A stretch of 64,000 nucleotides of DNA, taken from contig VXBA01002150.1 in NCBI GenBank assembly GCA_013399895.1, positions 744,001 through 808,000 of the forward strand, read 5' to 3'. The translations under genes were made by a program, and so were the position numbers. Each line of letters begins with the position of its first letter. The stretch's first letter is position 1. The notes beneath the pieces are model-generated. The model searched no databases, was not told the origin of the DNA, and was given only the letters and a program-made list of their open reading frames with translations. This document shows, piece by piece, positions 1 to 12,700 of the stretch. The DNA is from Serilophus lunatus. Taxonomy: Eukaryota; Chordata; Aves; Passeriformes; Eurylaimidae.

Positions 1-3000
1 TGTGGTCCCACTGCAGTTCTCTGTGTTAGGCTTTGTGGTCAGATGGGAACTGGATGAGTAATGTTTTCTCCCTGGATTGCAGTCCTTTACACTTGAGCTG
101 GTTTTAGTTTTCCAGGATCACACATGTTTAAAATAATTTTGTCACTTACATTTTGCCATTTTAATATGTTTGGACTTTGTTTAACACTTGCAAAACAATG
201 GGTGTCAACATGATTATATTGGGTGTTGTGGAGGGAAAAAAATACTTTCAAGACTTCAGAGGCATGAAAGCAAGAGCTAAGGATGGTAGCATGGCTTTTG
301 TTTTGTCAAACCAGGGTTTGGGAGGTACCATCCTCTTGTGAAATCCCACTTTGGGGCTGTGGAAAACTTAAATACCTAGGGAATGCCAGGGCTTAGTTGC
401 AAATCCTCTCTAAGACTGCTTTCCTTTTACATAAGCAGATGGAAACTGGTTTCAGGGGAGGCAACTTCTTAAGTTTTGAAGCCCTGAAGAAAATTAATTA
501 ATTCATGCATTTTAAAGCCAGAGGGGAAGTATTATGATGGTCTTGCCTGACCTCCTTCATAACTTGGGCCAGGGGAGGTCTCCTAATAATCCCTTCATGA
601 GCCTGCTGAAGCGTAGTTGAAAAGACAAATGATTTGACAGAAATTGTTATTTTACAAATAAGTGGAGCATGGCACTAATTTACCCACACATAAAGGGTCC
701 AACCTGTGTTAATCCTAACTGCAAAGTGAATTTACAAAAATATTTCTTTGCTGAGGCTTTAGATTTTACGCTGGCGTGGTAGTAATAGAGAACACTGGCT
801 TAAAATTTCTCTTGGAATTAAGAGCCAGTTAATTCCAGAATGCGCTGATTGTGTTCTGTAGCCACTTAATAAGGCCACAGAAAATGTCAGTATTTTGTTA
901 AAACGAAGAGCTCTGAATCCTCTTTAGGAAAAGCTGAGGCATGCACATAACTTGTAATAGCTGGAGCAGTAACAAGGCACACAAGAAGATCGTTAGAGTG
1001 GACATTTGTAAGATGATGGATTTTTTTGGAAAGGCAGCTAACAAAATTTTGTCTTTAGAGCAGGGAGAGAAATGTGGCAGAACTGATCAAAGAAAATAGC
1101 ATCTCATTGATAAAACACATGCTGCAGTACTTCCCACAGTTGGGAGACTGTAGTATTTAACAACGGTGACCTAGATTGGAGGAGACAATGAAAGCTGTTG
1201 CAGTGAGGAGCAGATTGACTGCCATTCTCATCTGGGTAATAAACGGCTGAAATATGGACAGTGCATGGAAGTTTACTAATGTGGCTTACATAAAGACCTA
1301 CACTTTTGGAGGAATTGTCTCCGTAGCAAATTCAGTTTAAACTATAGCTTGCATTTGACAGATGTTTATGTGCTCCTTTACAAAGATACCTATTACTTTA
1401 TTCAAGGATCTGTGAGCCTGCAAGAGTATGACCTGATTAGGTTTGAAAGTAAATCAATACGTGAACCTGTCCAAAAACAGACATGCATTTATTTTAAAAA
1501 ATATTACTCAGTGGGATAGCCTCGAGGGGATATAGCTTTTCTGGAGAGTTTCAAATGAGATAGCAGTCATATGTTGTTACTTTAAAATATTCAGTGCCAT
1601 TCAGATGGTACTATTTCAGCTATCCTGTTGGAAGGAGCTGACAACAGGAGATGACAGTCCTGGTGCTTTGTACCCACGACGGTCTTCTAAGACATTAAAA
1701 CTTGCTTAACTGTGGGCCCTGGAGGTATTTTGTATTTGCTTTGGTTTGATTTTTTTTTTTAATAAATGGACCTATCATAAATATTTTCCCTTTGTGAAGT
1801 GGTTCATGTAGAGTTATGCAGTTTCCATTTAAGTAAATATAAATCCAAATTCTCGAAAAATAAACTGTCAATCCAGCTGTGACTTGAGAGATGCTTTAAG
1901 TAAGTGCCATTGAGCTGTAAAGGCTGATGCATCCCTACTGTGCCGTAAAACTAAATATTATTAAATTGGGTTGCGTGCAGGGGGAGGGGAAGGAGATGGG
2001 GGTGGTGAGGGACATCTGTTCTCTGCAGCGCTGCTCTCCCTGTCTGAGGGGGAATTTGAGGCGTGAGGGGAGAGCAGCTCTGTCTGCAGCCGGCTGAGGT
2101 GGTTCCCTCATGGCACCGAGAGTGCTCTGAGCTGTGCTTGGGAACAGACGCCTCCCTCCATGGACCTGGCCAAAGAGCACCTCCAGTCCTGGAAGTGTCG
2201 CTTTTGAAGCTGTTACTCCTTTTCCCTCTGTGATCAACTTTCATTTGTTTTGTGCTTTTCTACTGTTTCCTTGAGTGAGAATCAAAGTGCTGTTAGTTTA
2301 TTCAGGTCTATTACCCCACGAAGGTGTATTTAGCAAGCACTGCAACTCCAATTTGTACATTGCTATATTTTTCCTCCTTTTTGTTCAGCAGCACTTAATT
2401 CAGACTCCATAGAGGAGGAACAGGGAATTTTGTATTTCAAAATCAGTTCAGCAGATTTTGAAAAGCTATCTTTGAATATTCTATAATACACAGACAGACT
2501 TGAAGAGCTTATTAAAGAAAGCCCCTGACACACTTCAGCAATATTAAATCACTTCAGACGGTGCATGGCAGTGTAGTGTTACTGAAGCATTTTAAAATGT
2601 TAAAAGAGTCTGGATTTCAGAATACTGGTGGCTTCACAGCCCTTACTGTGAAAAGTGATTTAAAGTGTCAAAATTATTTCAGTGTTTGCAGTCTGTTACT
2701 TTCTTAAATTACAAAGAAGGGACATTAGTAAATAACTCTAACTGCAGTTAATCTCTAGCCAGCTAACCAGCTGATATGCTGGGTTAATATCTTTATTAAA
2801 TGCTTATTTAATAAGTGGGCAGCTGTTCAGACAGGCCAGATGGACTTCACTGTAATTGTGCTAATAATGAGAACTTTCTCACACAAAGAAAGGGCAACAA
2901 GAAGATGCATTTGGTGAGGGAACATCATGACAAATGGCTTCAGGACAGTGTGGTCCTCTGCCCTCGACAGACTGGCGAAAGTAGGTGGTTCATCCTTCAA

Positions 3001-3867
3001 AGCAAGGAGGACCAGCAGTAAGAATTGGAGTAACGGGCTATTTTTTGCTTAGATGTTTATTCTTTGTGTGTTCTTTGCCATCCCCAGTCCTGCCTCCTTC
3101 ACTCTGCTCCAGCACATGGCTGTTGTGAGTTCACAGCTGGTGCATTTTTGTATTTTCCCAACAAATACATATTACGTTAAACTGGATCTTGCTCCCTAAA
3201 CGTTACCTTTTTGCCCTTATCTCATTTATATTTCATAGGTTTAATGAACTATTTTCAGAGTTGTTTGCAAGAAAGATTACTGGATGGGTGTTAAAAATTG
3301 CAGCTTTGTTTGTGTAGAGACAGATTCTTTTATACTGGAAACATTATCATAAGTAAGAGGAGTGGCAAAGTATGATGTTCTCAGCATGAGCAGTGAATAC
3401 ATATTTCATTTGTCTTTGTTCAAGTAAGAGAACGAAAGCGTTGAAAGAGCATTGGAGTAAAAATCTGAACACACTATCTGGCAATATGTTTTTACCTTGG
3501 AATTAAAACATTTAAGAATTGAGTCCTTGCAGAATTTTTTGGTTTTGGTGACATTTCAAGCTACATCCAGGATCATAATCTTTGTCCTCCAGCTGCTGGT
3601 CCGGAAGTGCTGATCTTCTGTCCACCCCAAGGAGTGTCTCTAGCCTGTGAAGACATCTCAGATAAGCCAAACCATCTCAAATATAGATGTTTGAGGCTAG
3701 TCAGAGATAACTGTTTAAGCATCTAAAATTGTGGACAGTTGGCTCTGTAAATGGAGGACTTTATATGTTTTTTCCTCAGTAAGTTTGCAATGGTTTGCCT
3801 TCTTTTTTTTCCTTTCATGTTTTAAACTCAGAAAATGACTGTTCCTTTTTGTTTCCTTCTCTAACAG
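1..3867 (+). other. DAB1: DAB1 upstream intron (3' part)
   Basis: This is non-coding DNA upstream of the start-codon exon. It ends in a strong splice acceptor: a pyrimidine-rich stretch around 3841-3862 followed by CTAACAG at 3861-3867. DAB1 is known in other vertebrates to have several 5' non-coding exons spread over very long distances, so this is read as the tail of a 5'-UTR intron. The sequence is AT-rich and unique to the eye. The one exception is a GC-richer block at about 1975-2240, described separately. I see no recognisable protein-coding exon, RNA gene or transposon here. Short open frames at 1935-2244 and 2815-3021 show no domain and are taken as chance. An unrecognised non-coding first exon could be hidden in this stretch. 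Confidence 0.75.
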
Positions 3868-4000
3868 CACTCGGAAGGAGTGAATGAGATGAACTGTTTG
3901 GGTTATAGTATCTGAAAGGCTAAATTATTCTCTTGGAGAGACGTTCTAAATGAGCCTGACCGAGATCCTGGATCTGTGTGAAGAGGACTAAGGATATAGG
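3868..4000 (+). other. DAB1: DAB1 5' UTR part of the start-codon exon
   Basis: This is the exonic leader between the acceptor AG at 3866-3867 and the ATG at 4001. It is 133 nt long and contains three upstream ATGs. The first, at 3884, opens two codons (stop TGA 3890-3892). The second, at 3889, opens eight codons (stop TGA 3913-3915). The third, at 3950, opens a 13-codon frame ending in TAA at 3989-3991. The third frame is in phase with the DAB1 coding sequence. The 5' boundary is inferred from the splice signal and from my memory that vertebrate DAB1 leaders have a similar sequence next to the start. Transcript data would fix it. Confidence 0.8.
3950..3991 (+). promoter_or_regulatory. Upstream ORF in DAB1 5' UTR, 13 codons
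   Basis: ATG at 3950 reads MSLTEILDLCEED and stops at TAA 3989-3991, nine nucleotides before the DAB1 ATG and in the same frame. Upstream ORFs generally reduce initiation at the next ATG, and a stop this close leaves little distance for re-initiation. It could therefore dampen DAB1 translation if ribosomes start there. The -3 base is A (3947-3952 reads CTAATG with one more A), a moderately favourable context. That it is translated is inference. The presence of the frame is seen directly. Confidence 0.5.
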
Positions 4001-4067
4001 ATGTCAACTGAGACAGAACTTCAAGTGGCTGTTAAAACCAGCACAAAGAAAGACTCCAAAAAGAAAG
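4001..4067 (+). CDS. DAB1: DAB1 coding exon with start codon (residues 1-22 plus one base)
   Basis: This exon encodes the N-terminus of Disabled-1, the cytoplasmic adaptor that binds Reelin receptors (VLDLR, ApoER2) and is tyrosine-phosphorylated by Src-family kinases during neuronal migration. The translation begins MSTETELQVAVKTST and continues into a lysine-rich KKDSKKK run, which matches vertebrate DAB1 as I remember it. The start is fixed because an in-frame TAA lies at 3989-3991 and the next ATG is 4001, with A at -3. The exon ends after one base of the Gly-23 codon (phase 1) at a GTAGTG donor (4068-4073). The segment lies before the PTB domain and is probably flexible. Thr at position 15 replaces the Ala I recall in mammals and fits bird DAB1. 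Confidence 0.96.
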
Positions 4068-7000
4068 GTAGTGACTAATTTCTCTTTATTTGTGTTTTGT
4101 ACTTTAATCAGCTCCTACAACAGCCATTTTTGTGCATCTGTTGTTCTTCTGGTATCTGTGTGCTCAGTGAAAGTAGAATTTGTTAAGCTCAGTGGAAGTC
4201 TGGTACAGGAATATGAGTTTTGATTCTCTAACACTAGACATATACCTTATTGAAATATATTGGAAGTGTAAGAAAAAGCTTACATTTTATTTCCTCTTGT
4301 GAACCATAAATAATAATTTTTAAATTACCCTTAACAAAAGGTAACTTTTTTTTTTCTCTGTTCATAAATACATTTTCTTCTAGATGCCTTTTTTCTGTTT
4401 TGTTTTGAACTAACCAGAGCTTAAGTGCACTTTCTATTACTGGATGTTGAATCTTGCTGACACTTTGAGACGCTACAGAGAACTCAGTATCAATCTATAA
4501 GGACATTAATTGTAATCTGGTAAAGGAAATTTAAACGAAGAGGAGGAAAACTCAAAATTAAAGAGAAGCTAAGGATAAATGCATGGTTGGATTAGTTCAT
4601 ATTTGTGTTTACAATTCTCCATCAAATTGTAGGACAGTTCTTTGGAGTTCTCAGCATAAGATATGGGGCAATATGAATTTGGTTTTTTTTGCTTACTGAA
4701 AGGCTTTTCATAGAGGATTTTATCCTTAGGTTTTTATTAGTATTTTTATTGCTTATGGTTTTAAATACTGATGAATTTGGAGCCCAAGATCTTGAATTCT
4801 AGTGGTAGTTCATGTTGTTCTGTGGAGCCATCTTTGATTATTTTTTTTTAAAACTTATACATTAAATTGAAGTTGAAAGCAGATTTAATATGAGTTGCTC
4901 AAATAAAAATAAGAAAGTAAAACAAAAATAAATTGTCATACTTAATAGTTTTAATACTTGAGGCAACAAGATTTGAACTTCCACGAGAGCTTTTGTGTGG
5001 CATTCTGTTCCTTTCTGTGGATGTAAAGTTTAGCCATTTACTTCTGAGGAATTTTTACATTTTACAAGACAAAACTCTCATCTTTGCTTACGTATGTATG
5101 TGTGTTGCAGGTTTTACTCAGATAACTTGTTGAAATTCTGTGCGGCAGAACCATTTACTGCAGCAGTTCTACTCCAACATTTACTAAGGCCCTGTGTTTG
5201 CTTTAGCTTTTGGATCAGGAATCTTTATATTAGAGTTTGTAGGAGACAGAGCAATTAAAAGATTGGAAGTGTTTGTTTGGGAAGATGATTTACAAACCTT
5301 ATGACTGCTCTAGGCCTAAACTCACAAGGAAAAAGTGATTCATTTAAGATAAAAAAAGCTGTAGTTTGGAAAGGCAAAAATAGGGAAACTTTGATGTAAA
5401 TGAGAATGGGATCTAAGAGGGATGTTTAAGGCAAATAAAGAAAGTAAAGTGGTTTGGTTGTATGATCATTCAGGTTTTTGGGGCAGGCAGGAAATTAAAA
5501 AATGTCATTTCTTTGCAGCAGAGATAACATCTTTTTGATGTTTGTCTTCTGTGTTATTTCTTCTGCTGGAGGGCGAAACTTTTGAAATCAGCAAACAACT
5601 CTTTTAGGAACTTGATGTTTATGTTAATAAAATATTCAGCATCCAACTTCTAAAAACATTTTCATAAATCATAAAAACTGAACACTTCCCGCACAAAATC
5701 TGATTCTATCCCTTAAATGGGAATTCTGAGAGTTACCTTTAGTGCTGAGAGGGAGCATAAAATATGTTCTGTGGCAGGAATCAGAGCTCCCTGCAGCAAG
5801 TACAAGGGACAGTGTAGGGCAGTAGCACATCTCCAGGATTAATCTTGTTGTGTACTGTCTGTGCAGTCTGAGTGCATCTGATCACATCATCCATCCCAGG
5901 GCTTTGGAGCACTCAATGTTCTACACAGACAAGGTACACAATGCACACACTGTTTGCTATTCAAATCCCACATAATGAGAGTCAAAAGAAACTTGGTAGG
6001 CTCATTTCCTTGTCATTGAGTTGTGTCCATTTGCCTGTATTTTAACAAAGGAGCCCTCCTCTGTATAGTGTGAATGATGGACTTGTGAAAAACAAGCTTT
6101 TAATTTTTTTTTTCTCCCAAGTTCATTAACTGGGAGCAGTGGCAGGTAGCAAGTGTTAACATGAAGTTTCTTATGTTGCCAATCAATGAGTTTGATTATC
6201 CAACGGACCTGAGTATTCCCAAGAAATCAGTCTTTGCTTTATAAACAGAAGTTTCAGCTCTGGTGTTTTACAGTGTTTTGCTGTACTTGTGCAAAATCCG
6301 TGCAGCCATCTTCGCCCCGAGCAGGACATGTCCCTTTTGCTGCATTATCTACTGTTCTGGTGATTCTCCTGCTTTCTGCAGTTCACAGCACTGCCTGGAA
6401 TGTTTGTCCCACAGATGTGTCCCACGCTGAAGGTCTGAGGTGACTGAAAGGGGATGAGGACACCGTATTTCTGCTATCTCCTGCCTGCATCCCTAATCTT
6501 CATGCCACTCTTGTTGACATCTGCCAGTATCTTTGTTGCAATTTTTTGAGAACTTGCTCACATTTTAAAAGATATCTTGAAGAGGTTTCATGTTGCTCTT
6601 GGAGTGGAAATTATGATAAATTCTCAGGAGATTTAGAAAGTTCTATTCAAGGGCTTCTTTTGTGAATCAAAGTTGGGTTTTCCATCAGCATTTAGAGAAT
6701 TAATGGTATAACTAATTCTCTTAAATACTGATTTTATTTCATTTGTTTATGTCATCTGGTTCATTAAGAAGTGAATAAAAATTGTGTGTTTGTATCATTC
6801 AAGATAGGAAATTAGAATTTTTTATTAGCCAAAGTTGTTAGAAACATAAACCATGTTTGTCTTGTAGTACATGGGGGAATAGACATTTTATAAGTGTGTA
6901 TGGATTATTGAATCAAATTGAAAACATTTACTTGAGCCTATCGGAATTAAAATTGATTTAGAAACCTCTCTGGGGAAAATGTGTTGCGTTGATGTTGAAT

Positions 7001-7321
7001 TCACAGTGATAACTGCTTTGGAAAATCCTTTCTTGCAAAATTGACTGAAACCGTAAAACTGAAATTGGGATGTCAGTGAAGAAGTGACTCAGGCCTCCAA
7101 ATTTTAGTGCATATCTGCATCTGCTTGGGGGAGGCCAGGAGACTTTTTTTGAGATTTAGTTTCTTCCTCTTGCTCTTAAATTCTGTAATTTTTCTATTTG
7201 AAACACAGGGCTTTTTTACAATATCATCTCTCATAGTGAGACCTTTGAGTTTGATTTTCAAAATGACAGAGACTTTTAGAAATAGAAACAATAACAAAGA
7301 GGAGCTTGGGCATGATGACAA

Positions 7322-7346
7322 TCAGCATCATGATTGTTGATGCTGA
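7322..7346. repeat. Perfect inverted repeat, 9-bp arms, 7-nt loop
   Basis: The arms are TCAGCATCA at 7322-7330 and TGATGCTGA at 7338-7346, separated by TGATTGT. An overlapping alternative pairing exists between CAATCA at 7319-7324 and TGATTG at 7331-7336. It could be a short hairpin or a chance palindrome. No function is evident. Confidence 0.7.
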
Positions 7347-8525
7347 GGATCCCCTTGTGTACAATTCCCTTATTTAATAGGTTTCCACAGCATGTGTGGG
7401 AAGCACGTGGCATCTGGAAGCAGATTTCTCAGCAGGCAGGGCACCAAGCCAAGGATTGCCATAACTGGCCAGTAGGAATAGGAAATTTAGAGAGGGTGTG
7501 ATGTGCTAGGTCTCTGCTAGAGCTGGATGACTTCTCTGTGAGTTGGGCACTGAGTTCTGACTGGATGAATATCCAAGTTCCGAAGCCGTACTTGAAGAGG
7601 GAGAGCTCAGGGGGCTGGTTAATGCCAGGTAAGGAGTTACTGGCCTGCACCAGGAGGGTTTTGCATGGCAGGGCTTTTGTGGTGGTGGGAGATCTGAGTT
7701 TGATCCTCTTGGGATCAGGATTGACAAAAAGCTTAACTGTCCCGTTTAATCTCTCTTGCCCACTGATTAAAAGGGATGCAGTGGCTCCAGGACCATTCAC
7801 GTCTGTTGGATTGGGCCTCTGGCAGAGTCACATCTATTTCCTGGGTCTTTTAAACACTAATGAGAGACTGGGGTCTGCCTAACTATCTAAAGGAAAACCT
7901 TTGCATACCCAAGAGCAAATTCTAGTCATACTAAGATCAAACAGGAGGTACCTAGTTAGTTTAAAAGCCTTTGGGGATAAGCAGCCTTTAAATGGGGTTA
8001 GGTTTTGTCATTTTCAGTTTTCATCGTAAGTCCTGTTTGGGCTTCTTAGATCTCATTTCCATCTAGTCTTTGGACTAATCATTGCTAAATTTGAGAGAGG
8101 AATGGATGTTTCTGATAAATGTGAAAGTTTGGATTTTGCTGACACATAGAAATCTTGATGCAGTTTTTACAGCTTTGTTTCCAGATTGGAACTTCTGTTT
8201 AAATTAACAAGTGCTATGAACAATGATGGTGGATAATTCTTTTAACTATTTAATTTTTTTAAAAATATGTTGTGATCAGCTAGCGACAGTTAAAGCATCA
8301 TCACTGTAATGAGGCATTTCAAGTTGTCAGGTTGGTATAGGTTCATTTATTTTTCTGATTACGTATCTGAGATTTATGGAATCCATGAAAATTCAGATTT
8401 GATATAAAGAGTAATGAAAGAGGGGCACAGTCAGAAGCTCATTTCATTGATGGGGAGTGGATTTGATTTGTTTCCTTGCTGTAGCTATGAGTTTTTCAAT
8501 AATTTATAGATCAAGTAACAGCAAC

Positions 8526-8734
8526 ATTAATTGATACACTAATTGTGTCCACATGCCTGCCTTTAACAAATCTCTTTTGTGAAATGATTACTGACAATAT
8601 TAATTGCACATCTTTTGAGTCTTGATATAAGTTATGAATTCATTCTGAAGTTGAAAGGGGGTGGGAAAATCATTAATTTTGACATTGTGTAGCTATAATT
8701 AACTGGAGTTATCCAATAACCTATCATCAATTAG
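8526..8734. promoter_or_regulatory. Candidate enhancer: cluster of homeodomain-type motifs
   Basis: About 210 bases contain six homeodomain-like cores: ATTAATTGAT near 8526, CTAATTG near 8540, ATTAATTGC near 8600, ATTAATTTT near 8672, ATAATTAAC near 8695, and ATCAATTAG near 8726. The sequence between them is not low-complexity. Large introns of neuronal genes such as DAB1 often hold developmental enhancers, so a regulatory role is possible. The motif density could also reflect the general AT-richness. I cannot see conservation from one genome. Confidence 0.25.
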
Positions 8735-9733
8735 AGAGCTCATGAATTGTACTTTAAATACCACGTACCGAAGGGGGGGGTCTGTGGTTGTTAATTGAAA
8801 CATTTTTCGGAGGTGATGGATGTTGTATCTTGTTGTGGTTATAATGTTTACTGTTGTTTTTAATTGAGAGACAGATCTGCCTAAGTTGGGATTTTTGGAC
8901 TCTCGTAACTTTGCTGCTCTTCGGTAGAGGAACCAATCTGTTGAATATTAAGAATAACATTTCTTGAAGGCTTCTTTTATTATTTCTCAATGTTTTAACA
9001 GTCGTCAAAGCATTTCAGTTGAAACTAGTAATTAGGAGCTTAATGCAATGCATATTCCACAGAGGATTTGACTCATATAAGAGCTGTTAAATACAGGTGG
9101 GTGTTACTGTGCTCCAAAGCTGGATGTACATGGGGAAACCTGCTGGCGCTGGCAGTGAGGATCACCTATGCATCCTGTGCAGCCTGTGCTGTACATTGCT
9201 TCTGTTTATCCTCTTACACTATAAAACTATACCTGAGATTTGATTAAAATATGGAGAAAGTGGGGATGGGGCTTATAAGGATGTAGAACTTCCAAGCAGG
9301 CAAAATGTATTAATTTTGAGGGAAATGTTTTCTCTGCTTGCAGTCATTGAAAAGACTCTCCGCAAAATTCGTGTTAGGACTTCTGTAAATGGAAAGTTTT
9401 GTTTAGAGAGTTCAGGGAAGAAAATTCTATCATGTAATGAATAACTGAGCAGGAGTGACCTAATTCATCCAGATTAGTAACTAAAATACCTCCAGAGGTT
9501 TGGATTAGTAGAAATTTCCTACTATGGCTCACAGAGAAATATTCTACAGGGACAAGTATGTTGATGATGATAATGTTTTTGTAGCTTCTTCATCCAAAGA
9601 TATTTGCTTGCCTAATAAATATTAATGAGTAGCATTTCAGTCATTATATTGCACTATGTGCATTTGAACATTTCTGCTTTTCTGAAACATTTTGCCTTGC
9701 CTATTGACATTATTGTTATTGCAGAATTTTACA

Positions 9734-9776
9734 TGTAATGCAATTAAAGGTACTGTGTAATGCAAGTTAAAGGTAT
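9734..9776. repeat. Imperfect tandem duplication of about 21 nt
   Basis: TGTAATGCAATTAAAGGTAC at 9734-9753 is followed two bases later by TGTAATGCAAGTTAAAGGTA starting at 9756. The second copy carries one extra G. This is a local duplication, probably from replication slippage, with no sign of function. Confidence 0.75.
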
Positions 9777-12700
9777 CAGCTGTATTGATAACTGCTCCCA
9801 TTTTGCTGAAGGGAAATCAAAGACAAGTAAATTTGGAATATTAGCTGGATCTCAACAATCTTGGAAGCATTAAGTTGCTCAATAATTTTCCCTGAAATAA
9901 ACAGATAACACTTAGCATTGATGTCCACATTATTGCAGTGTATACTTTTTCTTATTACCAGGGAAAATTCCTCCAAACTTATATAATCCTATGTAATTTA
10001 TGGAAAATGAGCTTTCCTGACCTGTGTACATATGGGGAAATGTAAATTGATTTCAGAGGTAGTTAGATCTCTGCATTAAAGCCAGTGCTGATCTCTCAAT
10101 TACTTTCCTAAGATTACAGCACAAATCAGGGCGAAGCTTGATGTGTAATCTGAGGATTCTGTTTCTTATTTTGTACTTTGACCAGTGCCTCACTTTCTCA
10201 GTGTTTATATCACAGTAATTTCATTAATCAGCTTGTGAGGAAGAAACTGTGGAGCAATGTACAAGTTAACAGGGACATGCAGAGTTTGGTTTGTGTATTT
10301 AAGCCACCAGAAACAGAAGGTTTTACCTATACATATTAGTAAATTAATCACAAAAATTTGAGTTGAAAAATAACTATGTCATCAATCTCTAATGTCACAG
10401 ACCTCTTTAACACTGACCACTTATGGTTAAGAAAAAACTTGCTCACAAAATTGGTAGCGTTTTGAAATACTGTGGCTGAAGTTGTAAGCTTTTAACTCAT
10501 ACCTTATGGTAAATTCCTCTTTAAGGGCTCAAAGAAATATGTAGAGAATTTGGCCAAGTAGTAGGCTCAGATTTCCTGTGATAAATCTGTCAGGGCAGAC
10601 ATTCACTGTGCCCCTCCTGAGTAAAGAAAAGATGTGGCTGTGATCCTCCTAGATGATTCCATCTATAGAATGGATATGGACATTGATGTCATTCAGAATA
10701 AAGACAATAATAATATATGATGTGTTTGGGTTGTCCAGTGGTAAAGTGGATGAATGTGTTTAACATTCCTCTTGAAATTGAATTCCTCTTCAAGATAAAT
10801 TCCTCAGAAATAATTACATATTATTTGTATTATTTTTATGTAACCATTATATATAATAGCTATTGTTAGTATAAAGGCAGGAAAAAGAGCATTTATCTGC
10901 TTTTACAGTTGGTTGGTTTTGCAGATGCAACAGTGTATTTAGTTTGTTTAGCTATGGAATGGGTTCGTGGGGGTCTTTAGTATGAAAACAAAGGCCTGAA
11001 TAAAAAGGAAAACAAATTTTTCAGGTTTTTTTAAACCCAGTTCTTGGGTAGGTGTATTAGATGCACTTTATTGCTTTACACTTTTTATGCAATTCTTTCA
11101 ATGTGTAACTTAATGCAACTGCCAGATGATCCGATCTTAACATATATCTGTGGATTTTGAGCAGGCGCATTAAATATGACAAAAACTCAAGGCCTCCTGC
11201 AATGTGAGCAGGAAGAAAGAAAAAAAAAATTTGTAGCTACCAACCAAGGCCAAAGAAGACTGAATGACTTTGGCCTTGCAGGAAAGGAGGAAACAGATTA
11301 CTTTATGGTATCTTTGCTCTCCCAGGAATATGTGTGTAATGCTGGAGTCCTGCATGAAGTAGGTTTGGGATACAAAGACAAATGGATCTCTTTGGAGGGT
11401 GATGGTGGAGGAATCACTGGCAGAGCTGGGTAATGAATGTGCAGACATTACCAAGGATCAGATCAGCTTCTGTAAGTGTGGTCTGGCCCCTATGAGACTA
11501 TGGAAAACCTGTGTCCTGACAGCACAGTGGTGGTGTACAGTAATTGTACTGAAACTGCCAAGGGTAGTCCTTGTGCTGTGAACTTTGAGAATTATTGTGC
11601 TCACCTGCCAAGTGGTTTCTATTGCTGCTTTTCTGGCACCTATAATGTTAAAATCGTGAACAACTGGATGGTAGACTGATGTTTTATCCACCTTTGATCC
11701 TGTTAAGTCACATTTTTGTAAGAGGCAGGAATATTCTTTCCCTGTGGTATTTAGAGCACTTGCTGTTTAGACAAGTATAAGGTCCCTTATGGAGTTCAGA
11801 AAGATTGTAAATTCAGTGCATGCGGTTACTGGTACTCATCAGCTGTTCACTGGACACCTCCATCAGGAGGGTCCACCTTCTAAAACTTCTTTTTGTCTTG
11901 AACAACTCCTCATTCTGCAGTCAAGTGTCCTTTACACCAGAATTTGCACTCTGTGAGCCCAGAGCTTGGGCTGCAGAGGGCTCTGTCTGTCTGTCTCACT
12001 GATGGTTCATCACAAGTAGGAGCTGCACAATGGTTCACAGTCAGTGCTCTGCACTGGGGCATTTTCTGAAGATGATCCATTTTCTAATCCATGGTGGAAA
12101 AAGGCCTGTCTTTCCTGCTTGAATCTGTGTGGCCTCTGTGAAGAGAAACTCTACATGAAACCAACTCACAAGGGCCAAGTACTTTAATGCTTATTGGCAT
12201 CATTCCTTCTCCTGGTAACAAAAGTGAGGCCAAAGCTGATTTCCCAGCACTGAACTAAAGCTGAAATTTGGTGAAGGCCATCCTTCAGTCTGTTTCTGTC
12301 CATACAACCACTCAACATCTTACAAGCCACACGTTTCTGTTTTGACCCTTCCTGAACAGCCAGTGCCCTTCCCCACAGTCTCCACAGAAGAGGATGAGTG
12401 GAGTTGACTCACTGCTGACTTAGACTCACTGTTTATCCTGTTCTTGTTGCCCAGACTGAAACACCAAACAAATGAGGTTATCACTTACTTGCAAGCAGGT
12501 GAGTTTACCCACTTTATTTACTATAATACTGTTGGCTTTTCCCAATTCCTTTTATTTATGCAGTTGTGCAGCACAGGAGAGCAGTTGCCAACTCAATATC
12601 CATTATTATTCTGACAAGAACAGAGTAGCTTTCACTTCCATTTCCTGAAGACAGAATTACTCATTGCTGCAAAACAACAATGAAATAAGAGAAGTAAGGG

